DNA from: Verrucomicrobiota bacterium
Lineage (GTDB): Bacteria; Verrucomicrobiota; Verrucomicrobiia; Opitutales; Intestinicryptomonadaceae
DNA: 7,147 nt
Direction of reading: 5' to 3'
NCBI GenBank assembly: GCA_003343565.1
Contig: QALA01000036.1
Span: 1-7,147 of the forward strand
A program made the translations under genes and the position numbers. The notes under the pieces were generated by a model. It saw only the letters and a program-made list of their open reading frames with translations, ran no database searches and was not told the DNA's origin. Positions 1 through 5,931 of this stretch are shown piece by piece. The first letter of the stretch is position 1. Each line of letters starts with the position of its first letter.

Positions 1-228
1 CGAAAATTTAAAGGCTTTGGGGCGGACTTGTCGGCCGGGTTTGAGTTTGGAAACTTTTTGCGCCGCTCCCCCCAAATGAAGTAAGATTTGGAAAAATTTT
101 TGCCCTGTTCCAAGTTTAATACAAGCTGAACCGTTCTTGCAGCCTTCCTGAACTGCCCTTGCGACAACTTTCCCAAGAATTTCTTTCCAAATCCCGCTTC
201 ATTACTCCAAAATCAAATTTCACGATAC
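1..228 (-). repeat. Left copy of a ~230-bp inverted, self-folding repeat (cut by window edge)
   Basis: This stretch matches the reverse complement of 1647-1874 along its whole length, at roughly four bases in five by eye, with a few 1-2 bp indels. Within the copy, 75-94 is complementary to 184-203 (17 of 20 positions Watson-Crick, two more as G-U), and 40-51 is complementary to 206-217 (11 of 12). As RNA or single-stranded DNA it would form a two-part hairpin around a loop of about 90 nt. The indels are not multiples of three, and the frame open in the other copy has a stop here, so it is not a conserved protein gene. Similarity reaches position 1, so the element probably continues leftwards. 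A dispersed intergenic repeat (MITE-like) or structured RNA family fits; I do not recognise a named family. Confidence 0.8.
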
Positions 229-290
229 GTCAACTGCGCATATTTTGAGCGCCGGGACGCTCTTTTCAAACGCCCGCCCGCTCTCCGCGC

Positions 291-328
291 GGAATGCGCG
301 CAGGCTTAGGGAATGCGCGCAGGTTTAA
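291..328. repeat. 19-bp tandem duplication
   Basis: Two adjacent 19-bp units, 291-309 and 310-328, both begin GGAATGCGCGCAGG and differ at two positions near their ends. They lie between the left repeat and the rplT terminator. This looks like a slippage product; no function is visible. Confidence 0.75.
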
Positions 329-335
329 GCGGGGC

Positions 336-371
336 AAAAAAACGGGGAATCGCGCGCGGCGCAATTCCCCG
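336..371 (-). terminator. Strong intrinsic terminator of rpmI-rplT
   Basis: Read on the minus strand, a 13-bp stem (12 Watson-Crick pairs and one G-U) closes a 3-nt loop and is followed directly by seven U residues (the A7 run at 336-342). It lies about 70 nt past the rplT stop and is the only strong terminator on the coding strand in this stretch, so it most likely ends the rpmI-rplT transcript. The other strand lacks a U-tract, so it should act in one direction only. Confidence 0.9.
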
Positions 372-409
372 AAAAATTCAAGTTTTGCTTTGAGAATCGA
401 ATTTTACAA

Positions 410-441
410 GAAGTCCGCGGCTTTCGCCTTCGCCGGACTTC
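410..441 (-). other. GNRA-capped hairpin just after the rplT stop codon
   Basis: On the minus strand an 8-bp stem (GAAGTCCG/CGGACTTC) encloses a small internal loop and a GGC-GAAA-GCC tip, that is, a GNRA tetraloop. It starts four bases after the rplT stop. No U-tract follows, so it is not itself a terminator. It could protect the mRNA 3' end or back up the terminator at 336-371; the role is inferred. Confidence 0.6.
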
Positions 442-444
442 GGG

Positions 445-798
445 CTACTTGGCGGCCTTGGCCTTTTCGACGAGCGCGGAGAATGCGGCCGCGTCGTTTA
501 TTGCCAGCTCGGAGAGCTGCTTTCTGTCCATCTCGATTCCGAGCTTCTTCAGGCCGGACATAAATACGCTGTACTTGAGGCCCTCAGCGCGGCAGGCCGC
601 ATTGATGCGGGCTATCCAGAGCTTGCGGAATTCGCGGCGGCGCACGCGGCGGTCGCGGTATGCGTATTTGCCGGCGCGTTGGACGGCGTCTTTTGCATAG
701 CGGAAGAGGCGGGACTTGTTCCCGAAATAACCCCTCGCGTTTTTAAGCGTGCGCTTTCTGCGTTTGCGCGACGCAACTGAACTTGTCACTCTTGGCAT
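445..798 (-). CDS. rplT: 50S ribosomal protein L20
   Basis: This encodes ribosomal protein L20, which binds 23S rRNA early and is needed for assembly of the large subunit. The 117-residue length is the normal full length. The family pattern is clear: MPRV start, a very basic N-terminal arm with RKRRKR at residues 11-16, then NARGYFGNKSRLFRYAKDAV, then RRREFRKLWIARINAACR in the globular domain, and a C-terminal section with SGLKKLGIEMDRKQLSELA. The ATG is preceded by AGGAGA eight bases upstream, which settles the start. It follows rpmI by 76 bp, the usual L35-L20 pairing. In many bacteria L20 represses its own operon by binding the leader mRNA. The spacer here can form only small stems, so I cannot claim such a site. 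Confidence 0.98.
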   Translation of the reverse strand: MPRVTSSVASRKRRKRTLKNARGYFGNKSRLFRYAKDAVQRAGKYAYRDRRVRRREFRKLWIARINAACRAEGLKYSVFMSGLKKLGIEMDRKQLSELAINDAAAFSALVEKAKAAK

Positions 799-806
799 GT
801 TTTATT

Positions 807-812
807 TCTCCT
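807..812 (-). promoter_or_regulatory. Ribosome binding site of rplT
   Basis: AGGAGA on the minus strand lies eight bases before the rplT ATG. It is the clearest Shine-Dalgarno sequence in the window; rpmI, the exported-protein gene and priA have weak or no matches. Confidence 0.8.
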
Positions 813-874
813 GATTTTATGTGTCTGGGGGTCGCCTTCACCCTTTCGACGGATTTTTGTTGAGACCGCTTAGA

Positions 875-1066
875 CTACGCGAAAGGCATCGCCTTTTTGA
901 CATTGGCGGCCACTCCGGGCGTGACGAGCTTGTCGTGCCCCATCGCCCTCTTTTGCTTGACCGACTTTGCGCTGAGCAGATGGCGTTTGCCGGGGCTCCT
1001 GCGAAGAACCTTGCCGCCCGCCGTAATCTTGAAGCGTTTTGCTATGGATTTCTTTGTTTTTTGCAT
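875..1066 (-). CDS. rpmI: 50S ribosomal protein L35
   Basis: This encodes the small basic ribosomal protein L35 of the large subunit. The 63 residues match the usual length of about 64. The N-terminal pattern KTKKSIAKRFKIT, the central GKVLRRSPGKRHLLSAKS and the C-terminal VKKAMPF are typical of the family. The ATG at 1064-1066 has no good Shine-Dalgarno sequence, but the reading begins where L35 proteins begin. rplT follows 76 bp downstream. The canonical upstream partner infC (initiation factor IF-3) is missing: no frame upstream encodes it, and the next gene in that direction, after about 1 kb, is priA. The pair therefore seems to have its own promoter. Confidence 0.97.
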   Translation of the reverse strand: MQKTKKSIAKRFKITAGGKVLRRSPGKRHLLSAKSVKQKRAMGHDKLVTPGVAANVKKAMPFA

Positions 1067-1088
1067 GTCTTAAGTAAGAAAAATGTTC

Positions 1089-1116
1089 ATAAAACCGATT
1101 TGGCCGGGCGTGTAAA
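1089..1116 (-). promoter_or_regulatory. Candidate sigma70-type promoter for rpmI-rplT
   Basis: On the minus strand TTTACA (1111-1116; five of six to TTGACA) and TTTTAT (1089-1094; four of six to TATAAT) are separated by 16 bp, ending about 22 bp before the rpmI ATG. A promoter is expected here because infC is absent and about 1 kb of non-coding DNA precedes the gene. The match itself could be chance. Confidence 0.35.
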
Positions 1117-1646
1117 GAAAAAATTTTGCGCGTTTTGTTCGCCCCCTTCCTCTCCGCCCCCTCCCGATTGGGCCGCATTCCGATTTGGCGTTCCAATCCG
1201 CCGCGCTGGAGGCGCGCTTTAGTTTGATGCGCGGCATTCGCATTGCTTCGGAGCCGCCTTTTTTGTGGGGGGGGAGACGCGTCGCGTCGATTTGGGGATT
1301 TTTGTGCGCGTCGATGCTTGCGGCCGGCATTGGAAACTTTGGCGGACCTCGGAAATTGCGGCAAAAAAGCGCGGGAGCGGCGCAGGGGACGGCGATTGGG
1401 GAATTTTTGCTAACGCAAGGCGGCGTCGGGCGGCGGAGTTGGAGGGCAGCGGGGTTGGAGCGGCAAAGACTGAACCGCCGAAAGAATTGAGTCGAGCAAG
1501 AGGGTCGGCGGGTGTTGGGAATCGCGCCCGCGCGGCGGGGAAACGGCGGTGTCGGCGGGGGGTGCGAACGTCTGGAAATGGCGGGGAAAAGGCGTTGAGC
1601 GGCGGAATGGCGAATATTTGTTGACCCGTTTTGCGTTCGGGGCGGT
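1117..1646. other. Gene-free, strand-skewed intergenic region
   Basis: No believable gene lies here on either strand. Open frames of up to 165 codons exist but overlap one another, are dominated by Arg, Ala, Gly and Pro, and carry no recognisable domain, as expected in GC-rich non-coding DNA. The plus strand from about 1265 to 1620 is conspicuously rich in G over C, including a G8 run at 1267-1274. A complementary purine tract with several minus-strand G runs lies at 1142-1165, just upstream of the candidate rpmI promoter. Confidence 0.6.
1231..1264 (+). terminator. Weak terminator-like hairpin on the plus strand
   Basis: GCGGC at 1231-1235 can pair with GCCGC at 1253-1257, followed by C and six T residues (1259-1264). 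The stem is only 5 bp around a 17-nt loop, and no plus-strand gene precedes it, so it may be chance or may stop antisense transcription. Confidence 0.25.
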
Positions 1647-1874
1647 GTATCGTAAAGTTTGATTTTGGAAAAATGAAGCAGGATTTGGGAAAAGACTCTT
1701 GGCAGAAGCGTCGCAAGGGCGGTTCAGGGAGGTTTCAAGAAGGATTTTCAGCTTATGTTAAACTTGGAGCAGGGAGAACATTTTTCCAAATCATACTTCA
1801 TTTGGGGGTGCCGACGCAAAAAGTTTCCAAACTCAAATCCGGCCTAAGTCCGCCCCAAGGCCTTTAAATTCCCG
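1647..1874 (+). repeat. Right copy of the ~230-bp inverted, self-folding repeat
   Basis: This is the partner of 1-228, in the opposite orientation. It conserves the same internal arms: 1658-1669 with 1826-1837 (outer stem) and 1672-1691 with 1783-1802 (inner stem), enclosing about 90 nt. The well-conserved blocks include the CCTTTAAA end (1861-1868) and the TATCGT end (1648-1653). A 78-codon frame overlaps it, but the other copy breaks that frame with a stop, so I treat it as non-coding. A TTGAC lies inward of both copies, directly next to the repeat on the left and about 21 bp away on the right, so homology may reach slightly further inward than the stated limits. Confidence 0.82.
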
Positions 1875-1954
1875 CAATTTCCCGCTTCAAATCTCATCTT
1901 TCAAACATCGGCGGAACGGTACCTATGCGGCTCTGCTCTGTGCGAAACGCGATA

Positions 1955-2006
1955 CATAATTTGGTCCGGCGGGAATTTATACGTTGCAAATTTTGCCCGC
2001 ATTATG
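1955..2006. other. Layered hairpin of unknown role downstream of priA
   Basis: Three nested perfect arms are visible: CATAAT/ATTATG (1955-1960 with 2001-2006), GCGGG/CCCGC (1969-1973 with 1996-2000) and AATTT/AAATT (1974-1978 with 1988-1992), with bulges of 8 and 3 nt and a 9-nt loop. It lies in the gene-free 1875-2117 stretch between priA and the right repeat. There is no U-tract directly after it on either strand. It may be a weak 3'-end structure for the priA transcript or a protein-binding site. I see nothing else in 1875-2117. Confidence 0.4.
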
Positions 2007-2117
2007 AGGCTTTTTTGCGAAATGTTGCGCAATGTTTTTTGCCGTTGTCTTTTCCGGCCGCGGCGCGGGCGCAGGCTTGCTTGCGGGCTCGCAGTGGGGG
2101 CGCATGCTTAAGGCGGA

Positions 2118-4355
2118 TCACATCAGGGAGATGGGGTCCACGTCGAGAACCTCCTCGACGTCTGCGTCCATCGGGAAATCCCTTTTCAAGGCGAGAATTT
2201 GCGCGACCACCGGCCTTATCGAGCGGCAGAAGTACCATATGTGCCAGCGGTAGAAATCCTGCGTCCGTTCGAGCGGCGCGGGCGCGGGGCCGCGTATCTG
2301 GCAGAGGTTTCCAAATCGCGCCTGCGCGAGTTTCGCCCATTCCTCGGTGTAGAACGAGAGTTTGCGCTCGCTTCTCGACCGGAATATCTGGCGTATGAGG
2401 CGCGTTGCGGGGGGGTATCCGAATTCCCGCCTTGCGGCGAGCTCCCCTTCCAGAAAGGCCTGCATGTCGTCCCGCTTTGCAAATTGTATGGGCGCGGCTT
2501 CGGGAGAGCGGGTTTGGACTATCACTTCGCCCTCGTCGCTCCCCCTTCCGGCTCTTCCGGCGACTTGAACTATCAGCTGGTAAGTCTTTTCCGCTGCGCG
2601 GAAGTCGGGCATTCGCAGGCAGGTGTCGGCGTCGATTATTCCCACGAGCGTCACTCTCGGAAAGTCCAGGCCCTTGGCTATCATTTGCGTTCCTATGAGA
2701 ATGTCGAGCCTGCCGGTCCGGAAGTCGCCCAGAATTTTTCTGTAATTGTCGCGCCGCTTCATTGCGTCCCTGTCCATGCGGCCTATGCGCGCACCGGGGA
2801 ACATTTTTGCCGCCACGTCCTCGACCTTCTGCGTGCCGTGCCCGCGCCAGCGGGCCTTTTGGGAGCCGCATTCCGGACAGGCGAACGGCGCCCGTTTTGA
2901 ATATCCGCAGACGTGGCACTTGACCAAGTCCTCATTGCGGTGCCACGTCATGCTGACGGAGCAGTGCGGGCACTGTTCGACATACCCGCAGTCCGGGCAC
3001 TCGAATATCTTTGAGTATCCGCGGCGGTTGAGCAGGAGTATGATTTGCTCGCTGCGCTCCAGCCTTTGGGCGATTTTGTCGCACAGGGCGCGCGAGAGCA
3101 GGGCGCCGCCTTTTTCGCGCGTCATGTCCGCTATGTACACGCGCGGCATTTTTGCGCCGTCTATGCGCCGGGTTATCCTGCTTAGGGCGTACTTGCCGCT
3201 CTCGGCGTTGCTGAGGGTTTCGAGCGCGGGGGTTGCCGAGCCGAGCACGCAGGCGGCCCCGACCTTCTGCGCCCTTAGTATCGCTATGTCGCGGGCGTTG
3301 TAGCGCGGCACGCTGTCCTGTTTGTATGCGCCGTCGTGCTCCTCGTCCACTATTATCAGCCTCAGGTTTTCCAGCGGCGCAAACACGCACGAGCGCGCGC
3401 CGACGACGACCTTCGCCTCCCCCCGCGCTATCGACCTCCATGCGTCGAGCCTCTGTCCGGAGGTCAGCCCGCTGTGCCACACCACGAGGCCGCAGTCGCC
3501 TAACCTGCTCTTGAGCCTCCCGACCGTCTGCGGCGTGAGCGATATTTCCGGCACTAAAAATATGCACGTTCCGCCGCTGGCTATGACACTTTTCATCGCC
3601 CTTATGTAGACCTCCGTCTTGCCCGAACCGGTGACCCCGTAGAGCAGCCGGGGCGAGAACTTTCCGCTCGAAGCGTCCGCGCGCACAGCCTCGAATGCGG
3701 CAAGTTGCTCTTCGTTTAGTTCGAGGTCCGCGCTTGACGTCAGTTCCGCCGCCGCCGTTTCGTCGTCGTATCCGGAGCGGGAAATTTCCGTCTTGGATAT
3801 TTCAAGAATGCCTTTTTTCTCCAGCGCGTCCGCGGCGGAGGCCGGAACTTTCGCGAGCTTCAGCAGCGCGGAAAGCAGTATCGGCGCGCCCCCTGCGAGC
3901 GCGGAACATATTTTTGCCTGCGCCGGCGCGCGGGCGCGCAGCTTGTCCAATTCCGCTTCCGACAATTCCCGCAAAAGCCGGGCCTGCTTTGCCTCCAGCG
4001 CGCCTTTGCCCGCGCGCACGGCGGCGGGTATCATGGCTTCGAAAACGCTTTGAAGGCCGCAGCCGTAGTACGCGCTAATCCAGCGGGCAACTTCGAGGAG
4101 ATCGTCCGTCAGCGCGCGTTCGGGCTGGACGAGAAAATTTACCTTCTTGAGCCTGAATCCGGACGCCTCCGCCGCCGCTTCGGCCGGGCCGAGCGTTTCG
4201 AGCACGACCGCATTCGCGGTCGTTCCGCGCAGGGGCACGTTGACGAGGCTTCCGCGCCGTACGGCTTCTGCGAGGGAGTCTGGCAGGGCGTAGGCGAGGG
4301 GTTTGTCTATCCCCCGCAAAAGCGCGACCTTGACTGCCTTTCCGCCCGACGCCAA
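2118..4355 (-). CDS. priA: Primosomal protein N' (replication restart helicase PriA)
   Basis: PriA recognises stalled or collapsed forks and recombination intermediates, unwinds DNA 3' to 5' and starts reloading of the replicative helicase. The 745 residues are full length (about 730 in E. coli). In order: an N-terminal DNA-binding region (KVALLRGIDKPLAYALP); Walker A GVTGSGKT at 240-247; the Walker B/DEAH-type box DEEH at 337-340; GSAT at 372-375; a zinc module with eight cysteines at 453, 456, 462, 465, 480, 483, 493 and 496; GTQMIAKGLDFP from 555; QVAGRAGRG from 597; and a C-terminal domain with GPAPAPLER near 689 and LDVDP near the end. No catalytic residue appears lost. The start is a TTG at 4355 without a strong ribosome binding site, 19 bp after the upstream gene. 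The exact N-terminus is uncertain, since no ATG lies close by in frame. Probably cotranscribed with the exported-protein gene. Confidence 0.97.
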   Translation of the reverse strand: MASGGKAVKVALLRGIDKPLAYALPDSLAEAVRRGSLVNVPLRGTTANAVVLETLGPAEAAAEASGFRLKKVNFLVQPERALTDDLLEVARWISAYYGCGLQSVFEAMIPAAVRAGKGALEAKQARLLRELSEAELDKLRARAPAQAKICSALAGGAPILLSALLKLAKVPASAADALEKKGILEISKTEISRSGYDDETAAAELTSSADLELNEEQLAAFEAVRADASSGKFSPRLLYGVTGSGKTEVYIRAMKSVIASGGTCIFLVPEISLTPQTVGRLKSRLGDCGLVVWHSGLTSGQRLDAWRSIARGEAKVVVGARSCVFAPLENLRLIIVDEEHDGAYKQDSVPRYNARDIAILRAQKVGAACVLGSATPALETLSNAESGKYALSRITRRIDGAKMPRVYIADMTREKGGALLSRALCDKIAQRLERSEQIILLLNRRGYSKIFECPDCGYVEQCPHCSVSMTWHRNEDLVKCHVCGYSKRAPFACPECGSQKARWRGHGTQKVEDVAAKMFPGARIGRMDRDAMKRRDNYRKILGDFRTGRLDILIGTQMIAKGLDFPRVTLVGIIDADTCLRMPDFRAAEKTYQLIVQVAGRAGRGSDEGEVIVQTRSPEAAPIQFAKRDDMQAFLEGELAARREFGYPPATRLIRQIFRSRSERKLSFYTEEWAKLAQARFGNLCQIRGPAPAPLERTQDFYRWHIWYFCRSIRPVVAQILALKRDFPMDADVEEVLDVDPISLM

Positions 4356-4374
4356 TGCGCAGTGTCCGCCCCGC

Positions 4375-5862
4375 TCAGTTGGAGTTTTGCGCCGGAGCCG
4401 CCCCGGCGTTCTTTGCGGCGGCTTCGGTTGCGAATTTCACGAGGAGCGCGATTGTCTTGGTGTCGATTTCCGTCCTGAATGTCGCGGCGTCCCTCTTGAA
4501 TTTTACGAATCCGGGAATGTCTTTGAGGTCTGCGATGTCGGTCCCGTTTGACAGCAGCTTGAAAAGTTGGCGGACATTTGCCAGCGCGGTGATGTCGTTG
4601 TCGCTCTTGGCGTATTTTGCAAGCATGGGATTCGGCTTTGAGAGGTTTTCGACCGCGGCCTTCAGCGACTGCGCCGATCCGGACTGCACCAGCAAGCCGT
4701 CCTTCACGCAGAAAAACGACGTCTGCGTGTCGTCCGTAGAGGAGAGCGAAATCCTGTTTTCGTAGGCGTCGATTCCGCCGATGTCCGTCTTCTTGATGGC
4801 GCTCGACAGTTTGATCTCCAGCGGATTGCCCTCCGCGTCGAAGGAATTTATCTTCATGCCGGAAAGCGAGGCGAAGTATTCGGCTATTTTTTCCGCGCTG
4901 CACGAAGTTTGGGAGACTGTCACAAATTCCGGAATTTCCGCGTTCGACGGGATTGAAATCGCCGCGGCAAACGTCTCCGAGCTGTTTTTTGAAATCTCCC
5001 TGGCAAGTTCGATTTGGCCCGCGTCCAATTTTACGAACGCTGAGATCGTTTCGAGCGCCATGTCTATTGACAAATCTGACACCGCCGCCGAATTGGCCGA
5101 ACCTATTATTGTCAGAAGGGCGTCGGGACTTATCGCGCCCAATCCCCTTACTTTTGCGCGCTTCGGGTACGAGCCGAACAGCTTTGCCAATCGGCTTCCG
5201 GGCTTTGCGAAGGCGGCGGCGCAAAGCTCCAGCTTTCGGGCGTTCAAGTTCGCGTCAATCCGGAAAGATTGGCATTCCGAAAGGATTTTTTCAATCGAGG
5301 CGGCGGCCTGTTTTAGCTGGAGCGCCTGCGGAGTGTCAGGAAGGTTCTGGAAATGGTAGAACTTCATCTTGTCCGCCCGGATTTCCACAGAGGCGTCGGC
5401 GGAGCTTTTTTGGGCGGATTCCGCAAGCAGGGCGTCGGCCATCGCCCCAAATTCCGCGTCGCCTATGGGCGCGCCGAGGTTGGCGAAAAACCAACCGTTT
5501 TTGGCCGTGTTTTGCGTCTGCGCAAGACTTTTGCAAATCGCGGCGGTTTTCGGGTCGGCTTTCGCCGCCAGAATAGTGTGCGGCTTTTGCGCGCCGTTGT
5601 CGAAAATTCCGATCAGGACGTTTTCGGACGAATCCACGCCGTCGAAAAACGGATAGCCGAACTGCGCGAGCATCACGGCAATCAGCATCTGGTTTTGCGC
5701 GGAGGCCTCAGGGGCAACCGCCCTTGCAAATTCGTCCGCGTTTTTTGCCAGCTTTTGCGGAGGAGCAAGGCGCACGACCGCGACCGGGGATTGCGCCTGA
5801 ATCTGCGAAAATAAAAGCGGCGCCAAACACGCGCCAAGAAGCGTTGCCAGAATCTTTTTCAT
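4375..5862 (-). CDS. Exported protein of unknown function
   Basis: I do not recognise this 495-residue protein. It begins with a typical signal peptide: MKK, a hydrophobic stretch to about residue 19 and a likely signal peptidase I site near residue 23 (QIQA-QS). A Cys at 12 follows LLGA, so a short lipobox cannot be wholly excluded, but the hydrophobic part before it is very short. The rest has no transmembrane segment and alternates predicted helices with beta-like stretches such as residues 205-215 and 368-373. Phrases such as AKPGSRLAKLFG (219-230) and VKDGLLVQSGSAQSLKAAVENL (386-407) recall large secreted proteins of the DUF3352 kind; this is only an impression. The tail from about 480 is Ala/Asn-rich and probably disordered. 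The ATG has no clear Shine-Dalgarno sequence but gives the complete signal peptide. It ends 19 bp before priA. Likely periplasmic or envelope-located. Confidence 0.85.
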   Translation of the reverse strand: MKKILATLLGACLAPLLFSQIQAQSPVAVVRLAPPQKLAKNADEFARAVAPEASAQNQMLIAVMLAQFGYPFFDGVDSSENVLIGIFDNGAQKPHTILAAKADPKTAAICKSLAQTQNTAKNGWFFANLGAPIGDAEFGAMADALLAESAQKSSADASVEIRADKMKFYHFQNLPDTPQALQLKQAAASIEKILSECQSFRIDANLNARKLELCAAAFAKPGSRLAKLFGSYPKRAKVRGLGAISPDALLTIIGSANSAAVSDLSIDMALETISAFVKLDAGQIELAREISKNSSETFAAAISIPSNAEIPEFVTVSQTSCSAEKIAEYFASLSGMKINSFDAEGNPLEIKLSSAIKKTDIGGIDAYENRISLSSTDDTQTSFFCVKDGLLVQSGSAQSLKAAVENLSKPNPMLAKYAKSDNDITALANVRQLFKLLSNGTDIADLKDIPGFVKFKRDAATFRTEIDTKTIALLVKFATEAAAKNAGAAPAQNSN

Positions 5863-5931
5863 ATTTACGGCATACTATTTAACAAAGTTCGCTTTTTCCA
5901 GCCAATTCGGAATTTTTTTCGGGGGGTCGCT

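Noticed and set aside
247..266. GAGCG/CGCTC hairpin followed by TTTT on the plus strand as a terminator
   Set aside because: Only a 5-bp stem with a short T run and no plus-strand gene before it.
1265..1624. 119-codon plus-strand open frame in the G-skewed region
   Set aside because: Low-complexity Gly/Arg/Ala composition, no recognisable family, and explained by the base skew of the region.
1219..1716. 165-codon minus-strand open frame in the rpmI-priA intergenic region
   Set aside because: Arg/Pro/Ala-rich with no domain, overlapped by equally long frames on the other strand and running into the non-coding repeat; typical chance frame in GC-rich DNA.
1631..1867. Possible 78-residue protein encoded by the right repeat
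   Set aside because: The left copy has an in-frame stop midway, and the copies differ by indels that are not multiples of three, so the frame is not conserved.
1067..2117. tRNA, CRISPR array or riboswitch in the long intergenic gap
   Set aside because: No tRNA arm signatures, no short regularly spaced repeats and no familiar riboswitch motif were seen on either strand.
2002..2919. 305-codon minus-strand frame overlapping the 3' part of priA
   Set aside because: It is an out-of-frame shadow of priA, whose own frame carries all expected motifs through to its normal C-terminus.
4307..5224. 305-codon minus-strand frame inside the exported-protein gene
   Set aside because: Arg-rich shadow frame; the 4375-5862 frame has a signal peptide and a protein-like composition.
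5863..5931. Terminator or promoter between the permease and the exported-protein gene
   Set aside because: No stem with a U-tract, and the -35/-10-like matches (TTGGCT, TAGTAT) are badly spaced.
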